From positions 1-61,426 of the forward strand of contig CAZTVF010000015.1 of NCBI GenBank assembly GCA_964616985.1: a DNA stretch of 61,426 nucleotides. The letters are read 5' to 3'. Numbering within the stretch: position 1 is the stretch's first letter; every line of letters starts with the position of its first letter. Of this stretch, positions 7,827 through 16,680 are shown piece after piece. The position numbers and the translations under genes are program-made. The notes beneath the pieces are model-generated. The model did not search any database. It saw only the letters and a program-made list of their open reading frames with translations, and was not told the DNA's origin. The DNA comes from CAZTVF01 sp964616985 (GTDB lineage: Bacteria; Planctomycetota; Phycisphaerae; SM23-33).

Positions 7827-8822
7827 TCAGTCGGCGGCGTAGAAGTCGGCGGGGCCGATCTCGGGGAAGCTGCCCGCGGCGAGAAGAGAGCGGCGGACGT
7901 GCAGGCACAGGTCGCACTTGCTGACGTAGCCGTCCTGTCGGGGGCGGTAGCCGGCCACGCGCTGCGCAAGCTGCATCAGCGCCCAGGGCCCAGCCGTCCA
8001 CAGCGTGTGCGCGACGGGCCGCCCCGCGGCGGTGATGGCGGGGTGATAGTCGTCCACGCTGCCCATGATGATGCCCGGGCAGTGGCCGGTGAACAGCAGC
8101 CCGCTGGGGTCGATGTGGAAATGCCCGGTCGAAGCGAGCTCGCCCCGGCAGCTCTCGCCGCGGAAGCTCTCGGCCGGCTGCTTGTCGAAACACTCCCGCA
8201 GCGCCTCGACCACGCGGCCGTGAGGCGTCATCGGGTACAGGCCTCGCAGGGCGGCCATGCCGTCGAGGCCGCTGGCGGCGATGAACTCCTCGACCGTGTG
8301 CGTGCGGTTCTCGTCCAGGCGGGCCAGCGCGTTGTACATGCCCTGCGTCCAGACGAGCACGCCGCCGCGGCCGAACACCTCCCCCGCCGCCTCGATGCCA
8401 AGGCGGGTCTTGCGGAAGGGGATGAACTCGTTGTGGAACGGCGAGGCGCTGATCAGCACGCCGCGCAGGCCGGCGTCGCGCAGGCGGCGGAAGCCCTCGC
8501 GGGCGCGAGCCTCATCGGTGCACCAGGCCACGTTGGTCTCGAGGTAGCTGATCGTCACGCCGCGCCGCACGGCCAGGCGGATTATGTCCTCCAGCAGTTC
8601 GGGGCGCAGCATCGCCTCGCCGCCGGCGAGGTGCACGTCGCTGAAGCGAAGCTCCCGGGCCAGGGCGGCGAAGATGCGGTCGGCCAGCGAGGGCGACAGC
8701 CACGTATCGCTGCGCCCGCTCGCGCAGCGGTACATGCAGTGCCGGCAGGCGTTGGTGCAGCGGTAGCTGAGCATCAGGCCGCCGCTGACCAGCGAGGGGA
8801 CGCGGTATGTCGATTCATCCAT
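7827..8822 (-). CDS. Radical SAM protein
   Basis: A 331-residue radical S-adenosylmethionine enzyme. The [4Fe-4S] motif CTNACRHC (Cys22, Cys26, Cys29) is near the N-terminus, followed by a glycine-rich HLAGGEAMLRPE segment typical of SAM binding. The C-terminus contains CDLCLHVR plus other cysteines (GHCPGI, ESCRGE), which may bind an auxiliary cluster. The substrate is unknown; no precursor peptide is seen nearby, apart from the Cys-rich DUF1540 protein on the opposite strand. No Shine-Dalgarno is present. TATGCT (reverse strand of 8829-8834) lies 6 nt upstream of the ATG, fitting a leaderless message. Confidence 0.85.
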   Translation of the reverse strand: MDESTYRVPSLVSGGLMLSYRCTNACRHCMYRCASGRSDTWLSPSLADRIFAALARELRFSDVHLAGGEAMLRPELLEDIIRLAVRRGVTISYLETNVAWCTDEARAREGFRRLRDAGLRGVLISASPFHNEFIPFRKTRLGIEAAGEVFGRGGVLVWTQGMYNALARLDENRTHTVEEFIAASGLDGMAALRGLYPMTPHGRVVEALRECFDKQPAESFRGESCRGELASTGHFHIDPSGLLFTGHCPGIIMGSVDDYHPAITAAGRPVAHTLWTAGPWALMQLAQRVAGYRPRQDGYVSKCDLCLHVRRSLLAAGSFPEIGPADFYAAD

Positions 8823-9275
8823 GGCGACAGCATAGCAAATAAAACTCGGAACCCGCTAATGTCGCTCGGGAATCTGTCGATAATACACGTGGGTCGGGGC
8901 AATCGTCGGAATCCTCTCCGGTGCATTCCCCAAAAGCTGAGTCAGCCGTGGCGTTCGCGTCATTCGCTGGTTTGGTTCGCAGGCACTGTCCACGGACAGT
9001 ACGCATTGAAACGATCGCGCCCCCTTGCTGCGCAAGCGGTGCGCGTTGTCCCAAAGGTTCGGGAGTTGATGGCGATTGGCGCTGGGGTTCGCCCCGGCGT
9101 CACGCCATCAACTAGGTCTACCATCCCTGCCGATCCGGGGTTCCGCGAACCGTCGTGGAATCTCGGGTCGGCTTTCTTTTTGCAGCCGCCCCGGCCGCCG
9201 TCTATCCTTTCAAGAGAAGCACCCCTTCGGGCCCCGAGCTGTCGGCCACCGACGCATACATATTGAGGATCTACC
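8823..9275. other. Non-coding gap with a structured palindrome
   Basis: No convincing gene. A nested palindrome lies around 9064-9112: outer arms GTTGATGGCG/CGCCATCAAC enclose a GCTGGGG-TTCG-CCCCGGC stem with a tetraloop. It could be an RNA hairpin or a mobile-repeat remnant. Promoters for the divergent radical SAM and YjbQ genes must lie in this gap. Confidence 0.4.
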
Positions 9276-9668
9276 ATGCATACACGGCTCGCCGTTCGCA
9301 CCAGCCGCCACAGCGAGATGATCGATATCACCGAGAAAGTCGCCGCCTTCGTGACCGCCTCCGGCTGCAAGCAGGGGACGGTCACGGTCTTCGTGCCGCA
9401 CACGACGGCGGCCGTCACGATCAACGAGAACGCCGATCCCGACGTGGTGCACGACATGCTGGCCGCCTTGGACAAGGCCGTACCGTGGCGCGAGGACTTC
9501 TACGAGCACAGCGAAGGCAACTCCGCCGCCCACCTCAAGAGCTCGCTGGTGGGCTGCTCGATCACGGTCCCCATCGATGGCGGCAAGATGATGCTGGGCA
9601 CCTGGCAGGCGATCTACTTCTGCGAGTTCGACGGGCCCAGGAACCGCGAGGTCGTCTTCAGCGCGTGA
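9276..9668 (+). CDS. YjbQ/UPF0047 family protein
   Basis: A 130-residue single-domain protein of the YjbQ (UPF0047) family. Family landmarks are the TVTVFVPHTTAAVTINEN segment, the DPDVVHDM stretch, HSEGNSAAHLKSSLVG with conserved His, and the C-terminal GTWQAIYFCEFDGPR. Members have been reported to have thiamin-phosphate synthase side activity, but the physiological role is unsettled. The ATG follows GAGGATCTACC. There is no thiamin gene nearby. Confidence 0.92.
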   Translation: MHTRLAVRTSRHSEMIDITEKVAAFVTASGCKQGTVTVFVPHTTAAVTINENADPDVVHDMLAALDKAVPWREDFYEHSEGNSAAHLKSSLVGCSITVPIDGGKMMLGTWQAIYFCEFDGPRNREVVFSA

Positions 9669-9763
9669 GGCGGGCCCTGCAGGCTGCGCCTGGACGTTGT
9701 CGGAGGATGCGCCACGAACAACCGCTGCTAGGCAATCGGCGGCGGGCGTTGTAGGATGAGCCG

Positions 9764-10822
9764 ATGGGCGTCAAACCTGTCCTATCGAGTCTCGTCCGCG
9801 TGGCCCGGCCCGCGATGCGACTGATCGCGCGAGGGGGCTACTTCTCGCCGCGGCGGGCGACGGCCGGCCAGACGGCGTCGATCGCCATCGTCGCCTGCCA
9901 TTGGATCGGCGACACCTTCTGGGCCACCCAGGCCATCGCACCGCTGCGCGAATGCTTCGGCGGGGCCCGCCTTACCGTCATCACCAAGCCCGCGTGCGTC
10001 GACCTCTGGCATGGCCTGGTCGACGGGCAGGATGTCCTGCCGGTGGCCGAGGTGACCTCCGACCGCCGCCGCGAACGGGTAAGCTGGCGTGGCCTGGGCC
10101 GGCGGGCACGGTCGCTGAGGGCGCGGGAGTTCGACATGGTCATCGACCTCACGGGCAACCGCTATTCCGCCTGGTTCACGTTCATGATGCGGCCCCGCGC
10201 GTCGATTGGTTTCGCCGGCGACGAGCTGGGCAGCCTGTACTCCTTCGGCGTCCATGCCGAGCAGGTCGGCCGCCACCTGAGCGAGCGGCCGATGCGGGTC
10301 GTGGAGGAAGCCGCAAGGATCTGGCGGCGACAGATGCCGGCGGCGCCGCCCCCGCTTCGGCCGCCGCTGCCCACGTGCACCGCGGCCGAGGCGCGCGAGA
10401 TGTTCCACCTGGGCGAGCGGCCGCTGTATGTGCTGGCGCCCGGCGCGGGCTGGGCGGCGAAATGCTGGCCGGCCGAGAAGTTCGTCCAGGCCGGTCGCCT
10501 GCTGGCCACCGACGCGACGGTGGCGGTGCTGGGCTCGGCGGCCGAGACGGAGTTGTGCCGTCGCGTGGCCGCGGGCATTCCCGCCGCCGTCGTCGCCGCC
10601 GGCGGCCGCCTGGGGCACGTGGTGGCGTTGCTGGCCGAAGCCCGCGGCGTGCTGGCGAACGACTCGGGCCTGGCGCACCTGGCGGCAGCCTTGGGGCGCC
10701 CCACCGCGGCGGTCTTCACCGGCGCGACCGACCCCGCCCTCTGCCGGCCCATCGGCCCGGCGGCGGCTGTGTTCAGCGCCGACGACGCCGTCGAGCGCGT
10801 CGTGGCGCACCTGCGGAGATAG
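9764..10822 (+). CDS. Glycosyltransferase family 9 (heptosyltransferase-like)
   Basis: A 352-residue GT9 transferase resembling ADP-heptose:LPS heptosyltransferases, with two Rossmann halves. Landmarks are HWIGDTFWATQAIAPLRECF at the N-terminus, the mid-protein LAPGAGWAAKCWPAEKF, and LANDSGLAHLAAALGRP near the C-terminus. It should transfer a nucleotide-activated sugar to a lipid-linked acceptor at the inner membrane. A second GT9 gene lies at 22095. No Shine-Dalgarno is present; TAGGAT at 9752-9757 is 6 nt before the ATG, pointing to leaderless transcription. The 3' end is convergent with the GH127 gene, only 12 bp away. Confidence 0.85.
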   Translation: MGVKPVLSSLVRVARPAMRLIARGGYFSPRRATAGQTASIAIVACHWIGDTFWATQAIAPLRECFGGARLTVITKPACVDLWHGLVDGQDVLPVAEVTSDRRRERVSWRGLGRRARSLRAREFDMVIDLTGNRYSAWFTFMMRPRASIGFAGDELGSLYSFGVHAEQVGRHLSERPMRVVEEAARIWRRQMPAAPPPLRPPLPTCTAAEAREMFHLGERPLYVLAPGAGWAAKCWPAEKFVQAGRLLATDATVAVLGSAAETELCRRVAAGIPAAVVAAGGRLGHVVALLAEARGVLANDSGLAHLAAALGRPTAAVFTGATDPALCRPIGPAAAVFSADDAVERVVAHLRR

Positions 10823-10834
10823 CGGCCGCGGCGA

Positions 10835-13387
10835 TCATCCAAGGACGCCGGTGGCGTAGACGCCCCAGGCCCTGCCGTCGTTGCTGGACAGCGCGAATAC
10901 CACCTCGTTGGCCCCCTGCTTCCACATCACGGGGGCGAAATACTGGTTGGCGACGGCGGGGTTGGTCGCCAGCGGCTGCTGCCCTGCCGGCTGGCCGTTG
11001 ACCCAGACGCGAACGGGGCCGTCGGCGCCGTAGGCGAGCTGGCCCGCGCCGTCCTTGAGCATGTTGATCGTCGTGCGGATGTAGACCACCCCGGCCTTGC
11101 CGCCATGGAAGGTGCGGATGTCGGCGAAGTTCTCGCTGGTCACCGGGGCGGGGCTGAACTCCGCATCGGCCGGCGGCGGAGGGACCGCCGTGATGTCGCC
11201 ATGCACGAGCACGGCCGGGGCCGCCTCGAACTTCGTCGCCACCACCGGCCACTCGGGGTGGGCGGCGATCAGGGTCTGACGCTCGCGATCGAGCAACGCG
11301 GCGAAGGCGGAATCGACGTCGGCCTCGAAGAAAGCCACGAGCTGGGCGAGGTTCTGTGCCGCCGGCGTCTTGGCGCCGCCGGCCAGCACCGCCTTGGCCG
11401 TAGCCAGGTGCGCGGCGAACGCCGGGTACAGGGAGGAGATCTGGTCGAGCAGCTTGAGGTACTTCTGCGGCTCCAGGCGGGCGAGCTTGTCGCGGCGGGC
11501 GGCGGCGAAGGCCTTGTACGCCCGCTCGAAACGGATGAGGTCCGCCTTGGCCAGCAGTGCCACGTCCGACGCCAGCGGCTGGCGGATCGTCGCGCCCGCG
11601 GTGTCGATGTTCAGCCACGACGCGTACGGCGTGCCGCCCTCGCCGGCAGAGCCGTGGTCGCACAGGCGGATCTTGCGGCCGTCGGTGGCGACGAACTCCA
11701 TCAGCATCGCCGGCGGCAGCCATCGCTTCCACTGGACGAAGCGGCCCTTGAGGCCCTTGGCCGCCAGCGTGGGCAGGTCGATGGGGTCCATCTCGTTGTA
11801 GCGGCGGTCGTAGGTCATCAGGATCGGCCCGCGGTAGAGCGAGCACTTGCCCCCGCAGTCCTTGTCGCCCACCCAGTAGTGGAACGACATGTCCAGGTCC
11901 AGCTGCACCACGTCGCCCTTGGCCCACTTGCGGTCGATGGCCAGGTACTGCCCAGCCGAGACGCCCTTGACGGCCTGGCCGTTGATCTTGACCTTGGTGG
12001 CGGCAGACCAGCGCGGGATGCGAAGCTTGAGCGTGAACTGCGCGGCCTTGGCGGGCGAGACCTTGATGGCCACCTTGCCGTCGCGCGGGTAGTCGGTGGT
12101 CTGCGTGAGCTTGACGGGGACGCCCTTGGCGGCGGCGGTGACGGTGCACGGGCCGTAGTAGTTCACGACCAGGCCGGCGACGTCGGCCATGACGGCCCAG
12201 TCGCTGAGGAAGCCCAGTCCGCGGGCGGCGTTGACGCTGCAGCAGTTGAGCTCGGGCGTGCCCTCGCGCGACTGGAAGACGATGGAGTGGGCGCTGGCGC
12301 GGCGCACGCCGTCCATCGGCGTGTCGTACGTGGCCCAGCGGCCGGTGACGGAGAACGCGCCGACGATGGAGTTGAGCATCGACAGTTCCAGCTCGTCGGC
12401 CACCGTGGAGTCGCCCGTGAGGCGGAGCATCTCGACGCTGTAGGCCATGTAGGCGATGGTGCAGCAGGTCTCGATGGCGCCCGAGTGGAAGGGCGTGCCC
12501 TGGGCCTGCTCGCCGGAGGTGAAGCCGCCGTTGTTGTGGCGGTCGGTGCCGGTCATGCTGCGCCAATGATGTTCGAAGGCGGCGCGGCAGCGCTCGTCGC
12601 CGGTGATGTAATAGAGTTCGACCATACCCATCATCGGGTGGAGGCTCTCCCAGCGCGGGCGGGGCGTGTCGAAGAACTCGCGGCCGTCGACGCCGGTGCG
12701 GAAGTAGTCGCCGGCCAGCGGCGTGCCGGCGGCGTCGCAGGCGGCGAACTCGTCGAGCACCTTCAGCGCGAGGTCGACGTACTTGCGCTCGCCGGTGACC
12801 TTGTGCAGCAGGCACAGCGAGTGGATGGGCGCGAGGTTCATCTCGGTCGAGCCCGTGTCGATCATTCGCATCACGGGCTTGTCGCCGCCGAACATGCTGA
12901 CCATCAGGTCGCCGATGCGGCGGGCGGCGGCGAGGGCCTTGCGGTCGCCGGTGTCCTCGTGCCACAGCAGCAGCCCCAGCATGAGGTGGTAGTGGCCCCA
13001 GGTGTCCCAGGTTCCGCGCGCGCCCTGCTCGGGGATACTACTGCCGGTGAGGTGATGGCCCTTGGCCCAGGGGCCCAGGTAACCCGTCTCATCCTGGCAG
13101 AGGAACAGCTCGCCGAGGAACTCCTCGATCACCGCGCGGAGTTCGGGGTCGCCGGTGAGGCGCAGCACCTGCACGGCCCCGGTGAGGTATTTGCCCGCGA
13201 ACTCGCCCGCCCACGGCACCATGTTGCGCGGCGGCTTGCGGTCGCGGTCGTGCATAATCTCCAGCATGCCCGCGTTGGCATATGGCGCGATCTTGAGCCA
13301 CTGGTCGCTCACGCCCTTGAGATAGCGGCCGATCAAGCCATCGACCTGGTACTTGGCCTTGGCACGATTCAACGCCGGCTGAAGCAT
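10835..13387 (-). CDS. GH127-type beta-L-arabinofuranosidase (DUF1680)
   Basis: An 850-residue glycoside hydrolase of the DUF1680/GH127 clan, which removes beta-L-arabinofuranose from plant glycans and glycoproteins. Residues matching the Cys/Glu zinc site of this family are visible: Glu306 and Cys308 in GAIETCC, and the Cys382-Cys383 pair in ELNCCSVNAARG. In the characterised enzyme the nucleophile is a cysteine of such a pair. The alpha/alpha-barrel region spans about 1-420. The last 130 residues look like a beta-sandwich carbohydrate-binding module (VRVWVNGQPAGQQP). There is no obvious signal peptide. AAGGAG precedes the ATG. It fits a plant-polysaccharide-degrading lifestyle. Confidence 0.85.
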   Translation of the reverse strand: MLQPALNRAKAKYQVDGLIGRYLKGVSDQWLKIAPYANAGMLEIMHDRDRKPPRNMVPWAGEFAGKYLTGAVQVLRLTGDPELRAVIEEFLGELFLCQDETGYLGPWAKGHHLTGSSIPEQGARGTWDTWGHYHLMLGLLLWHEDTGDRKALAAARRIGDLMVSMFGGDKPVMRMIDTGSTEMNLAPIHSLCLLHKVTGERKYVDLALKVLDEFAACDAAGTPLAGDYFRTGVDGREFFDTPRPRWESLHPMMGMVELYYITGDERCRAAFEHHWRSMTGTDRHNNGGFTSGEQAQGTPFHSGAIETCCTIAYMAYSVEMLRLTGDSTVADELELSMLNSIVGAFSVTGRWATYDTPMDGVRRASAHSIVFQSREGTPELNCCSVNAARGLGFLSDWAVMADVAGLVVNYYGPCTVTAAAKGVPVKLTQTTDYPRDGKVAIKVSPAKAAQFTLKLRIPRWSAATKVKINGQAVKGVSAGQYLAIDRKWAKGDVVQLDLDMSFHYWVGDKDCGGKCSLYRGPILMTYDRRYNEMDPIDLPTLAAKGLKGRFVQWKRWLPPAMLMEFVATDGRKIRLCDHGSAGEGGTPYASWLNIDTAGATIRQPLASDVALLAKADLIRFERAYKAFAAARRDKLARLEPQKYLKLLDQISSLYPAFAAHLATAKAVLAGGAKTPAAQNLAQLVAFFEADVDSAFAALLDRERQTLIAAHPEWPVVATKFEAAPAVLVHGDITAVPPPPADAEFSPAPVTSENFADIRTFHGGKAGVVYIRTTINMLKDGAGQLAYGADGPVRVWVNGQPAGQQPLATNPAVANQYFAPVMWKQGANEVVFALSSNDGRAWGVYATGVLG

Positions 13388-13474
13388 CTGATCATCTCCT
13401 TGGTTTCATTGATGAAGGGGCGGTATTGTGAACGGCGGGAACGAGTTTGTCCAGTGGGCTATCACCGCCAGTCG

Positions 13475-13584
13475 ATGCTGGGTGGCCGCCTTCCCAGGCC
13501 GCCGCCTCTGACCGCGATTGCACTGATCCATGCTGGGTGGCGGCCTTCCCAGGCCGCCGCCTCTGACAGTGATTGCACTGGCCT
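13475..13584. repeat. Tandem 55-bp repeat with GGGTGGCGGCC hairpins
   Basis: Two direct copies of a 55-bp unit (13475-13529 and 13530-13584) each contain ATGCTGGGTGGCGGCC, a TTCCCA turn, GGCCGCCGCC and GATTGCACTG. The hairpin core is the same family as at 19962 and 31084. It lies in the gap between the divergent GH127 and membrane/TPR genes. Confidence 0.8.
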
Positions 13585-13618
13585 TGCTCCCTCGCCCGCA
13601 CATCGTTACATTGACGCC

Positions 13619-16321
13619 ATGACCGATGCTTCTACCAAGACGCCCCCGGCAAACCCCGCGCTGCACGAGACGCCCTCGCCCTGGCCGGGCGTGGCGGTGG
13701 CGGTGCTGGTGCTGGCGGCGCTGGCGGCCACCTTCACCTACGAGCAGGACTTCGACGCCTTCTGGCACCTCAAGGCCGGGCAGTGGATGCTCGACAACCA
13801 GCGGGTGCTCAACTACGACCCCTTCACCTCCGAGCCCGAGGCCCCCGGCGCGCCGTGGGTGAACGTGTACTGGCTGTTCCAGCTCGTGCTCGCCGGGACG
13901 CACCGCATCGGCGGGTTCGCCGCGTTGTCGGCCCTCAAGGCCCTGTGCGCCGCGGCGGCCGTGCTGGCCATGGGCATCTCCCTGCGCAAACACGTGCCGG
14001 CGGCGTGGCTGATCCTCGTGGGCCTGGTGACCATCGCCGTGCTGGCCGAACGCGTCCGCGTGCGCCCCGAGATGTTCACCCTGCTGTTCCTGATGCTCAG
14101 CGTGGTGCTGGTGGATGAGGTCCGCCGCGGCGGCTCGCCCCGACGCCTGTGGTGGCTGGTGCCGATGATGCTCGCGTGGATCAATATGCACGGCCTGTAC
14201 TTCCTGGGCCTGGTCGTTATATGGATGGGAATGCTGGGGGCAGTCATCGACCGATGGCTCGGCCGCAAGGACCTCTGCGGCAACCTGCCGACGCAGGCGG
14301 CGCTGGCGCCGATGCTGGCGGCGACGGCGGCCTGCCTGATCAGCCCCTGGCCGCTTGAATCGATCCTGCACCCGCTGGTACTGTGGACCCGCATCAGCAG
14401 CCAGGGCGACTACTACGTGTACGGCGTGTCCGAGTTGCAGCGCACGTGGGAGGCCCTGCCGCACCACCTGCCGGCAGTGGCACTGGCGTGCGGAATGACG
14501 CTGGTGATGCTGATCCGCATCCGCAAGGTGCCCGTGGGGCACGTGCTGTGGGCCGTGCCGTTCATCGTGCTGGCGCTGCTGGCCCGGCGCAACGTGGGCC
14601 TCGCCGGCCCCGTGTGCGGATACCTGCTGGCGCTGCACGGCGGGGAGATGCTGCGGTCGGCCGGCCAGATCAAACCGGCGCTGGGTCGCCTGGCGGCGCC
14701 TGCGGCGGCGTTGTGCGTGCTGCTGGGCCTGGGGGCGACGGCCGGCTACGCGACGAGCTACATTTTCCGCGTGCAGAAGAACAACGACCAGTTCGGCGCG
14801 GGCCTGGGGCCCCACCATTACTGCGAGTCGCTGGCGAAGTACATGGGCACGCTGACCGCCAAGGGCGACATCCTCACGCTGAGCTTCGGCGACGCCTCGA
14901 CCTTCATGTACTACAGCTACCCAACCCACAAGGTGTGGATGGACGGGCGGCTGGAGATCCACTCCACCGAGCGGTTCAAGCGGATGTACCAGATCCTCAC
15001 CGACCTGCGATCGCCGCTGTCGGCCAGCGAGGCCAACCTGCCCCGGTCGGTGCGGTTCCTCGTGGCCCGCTACGACGACCGCCACCTGTCGGCGCTGATG
15101 AACGCGCCTTCGCGCGACGGGGCCGGGCGGCGGTTCAAGCTCATCCAGTTCGACTCCGTCGCCGCGTGCTTCGCCGACACCGACGCGACCCACATGAGCA
15201 ACTCCGACTGGGCCGCCGGCAGGCCGGCCGCGGAGGTAGCCGCCGAACTGCCCCTGTCGCCCAACCTCAAGGACTTCGACCAGCCGCTCTACGAGGACGG
15301 CCTGATGGACAACATGCCCGCCTCCCCGCGGCGCTGGTACCGTCAGAACCCCGTCTCGATGTATGCGCGCCTGGGCTCGCTGACCCTGTCGCTGGGCGAG
15401 ATGAGCCGCTACAGCGACCCGGCCGAGTCGCAGTTGCAGCGGCGGCTGACGCTGGTGGCGGTGCGGGCTTACGAGGCCGCCCGCCGCGAAGGCACGCTGG
15501 GCGAACTGCTGGACAACAACCTGCTCGCCCAGGCCCTGGGGCAGTGGTCGCGGCAGAACGGCGAGACGGCCACCGGGGCCACCCCCGTTGACGTGAACCT
15601 CGCCCGGTCGCTCTACCTCAGCGGCAAGATCAACCTGGCCGCGGCCCCGCCCGAGCAGGTGTTCACCCTGGGCCTCATGCGGATCCAGACCCTCCTGCAG
15701 GGCAGGCACCTGGAGGCGGCCGCCAAGGAGACCGAAGCGCTGGGCAGCCTGCTTCCGGCCCGCCAGCGTCTGACGCCGCCGCAGGAATACGTTGACCTCC
15801 GCGGCAGCCTGGCGGCAAAGCTCGAGCCCTCGCGCGAACGGCAGAACGCGATGAGCACGCAGCCGCTGCCCATCGCCAAGCGCATCGCCGCGCTGGCCTC
15901 GCCCGAGATGGGCCTGACCGACCAGGCGATCAAGGAACTCAAGGACCTCAAGTCTCGCGGCCGCCCCGACGCCGCCGCCTGCATGATGCTGGGCGACCTG
16001 CTGCTGCGCCAAGGCCGCGTGGCCGAGGCCCGCGACGAGTACGCCATCGCCTCCACCGGCGGGGACGAAACGGAACTCGCCCTGCGGCAAGGCCTGTGCC
16101 AGTGGGTCGAAGGCGACCACTATGCCGCCATCGCTTCGTTCGTGAAGATCGTCAACGAGAAGAACCACTCGGTGACCCGCTTCTACCTGGGGCTGCTGCT
16201 CGAAGAAGTCGGCCGCCACAACGAAGCCCGCGCCGCCCTTCAGCCGCTCGCCTCCCCCATCGTCGGCAAGGACCTGGAAACCAAGGCCCGCGCCGCCCTC
16301 GCCCGCCTCGACCAGCCGTAG
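13619..16321 (+). CDS. Polytopic membrane protein with C-terminal TPR region
   Basis: A 900-residue protein. Residues about 20-400 contain around ten hydrophobic segments, starting with VAVAVLVLAALAATF. A short EQDFDAFWHLKAGQWML loop follows, resembling the acidic first periplasmic loop of GT-C glycosyltransferases. The soluble C-terminal half is helical with TPR-like units (PDAAACMMLGDLLLRQGR and later repeats). It may be a lipid-linked sugar transferase or an assembly scaffold; the substrate is unknown. The start ATG has no Shine-Dalgarno, but TACATT at 13607-13612 lies 6 nt upstream. A long open frame runs further upstream but is only a shadow of the GH127 gene. Confidence 0.7.
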   Translation: MTDASTKTPPANPALHETPSPWPGVAVAVLVLAALAATFTYEQDFDAFWHLKAGQWMLDNQRVLNYDPFTSEPEAPGAPWVNVYWLFQLVLAGTHRIGGFAALSALKALCAAAAVLAMGISLRKHVPAAWLILVGLVTIAVLAERVRVRPEMFTLLFLMLSVVLVDEVRRGGSPRRLWWLVPMMLAWINMHGLYFLGLVVIWMGMLGAVIDRWLGRKDLCGNLPTQAALAPMLAATAACLISPWPLESILHPLVLWTRISSQGDYYVYGVSELQRTWEALPHHLPAVALACGMTLVMLIRIRKVPVGHVLWAVPFIVLALLARRNVGLAGPVCGYLLALHGGEMLRSAGQIKPALGRLAAPAAALCVLLGLGATAGYATSYIFRVQKNNDQFGAGLGPHHYCESLAKYMGTLTAKGDILTLSFGDASTFMYYSYPTHKVWMDGRLEIHSTERFKRMYQILTDLRSPLSASEANLPRSVRFLVARYDDRHLSALMNAPSRDGAGRRFKLIQFDSVAACFADTDATHMSNSDWAAGRPAAEVAAELPLSPNLKDFDQPLYEDGLMDNMPASPRRWYRQNPVSMYARLGSLTLSLGEMSRYSDPAESQLQRRLTLVAVRAYEAARREGTLGELLDNNLLAQALGQWSRQNGETATGATPVDVNLARSLYLSGKINLAAAPPEQVFTLGLMRIQTLLQGRHLEAAAKETEALGSLLPARQRLTPPQEYVDLRGSLAAKLEPSRERQNAMSTQPLPIAKRIAALASPEMGLTDQAIKELKDLKSRGRPDAAACMMLGDLLLRQGRVAEARDEYAIASTGGDETELALRQGLCQWVEGDHYAAIASFVKIVNEKNHSVTRFYLGLLLEEVGRHNEARAALQPLASPIVGKDLETKARAALARLDQP

Positions 16322-16412
16322 AAAAGGGGCCAGGAACCTTTCCCATTCAAAGATGAGGGCAAGAAGGTATCCGACCGGTGATCACAACCGGAAAAGGTTC
16401 CTGACCCCTTTT
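16322..16412. repeat. AAAAGGGG inverted-repeat element
   Basis: An imperfect inverted repeat of about 90 bp. The left arm reads AAAAGGGGCCAGGAACCTTT and the right arm GGAAAAGGTTCCTGACCCC followed by TTTT. It begins directly after the stop codon of the TPR membrane protein. It looks like a REP/MITE-type palindrome and could also act as a terminator. Confidence 0.75.
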
Positions 16413-16680
16413 GTCCGATACAACCCACCGCGCAATCCCGATTTATCGCCATCGCCCCGATGAACCTTAGGTCCAGCCACCTATATCTAAGTACTGGTAG
16501 AATTTGACTTTATATAGGATTTTTCCCTGATTGTTATTGCAGGGTCGGCCGATGTTGGTTACCAGTGAGTCTAAGGATTCCAGTTGAGCGAGTCAGGGAT
16601 CCGAGGCTTCAAAACCACGCTGGCAATTCGCAGCACAATCGCAGGACGTTACCTGCTTCAAACCGCGAAAGGAGTCGCTG

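Noticed and set aside
11105..13618. Long upstream extension of the membrane/TPR protein frame
   Set aside because: It is antisense to the GH127 gene and Arg/Gly-rich without hydrophobic or conserved segments; the real start at 13619 opens directly into the first membrane segment.
13406..16219. 937-codon antisense open frame
   Set aside because: A shadow of the membrane/TPR gene, with His/Arg/Gln-rich composition and no domain.
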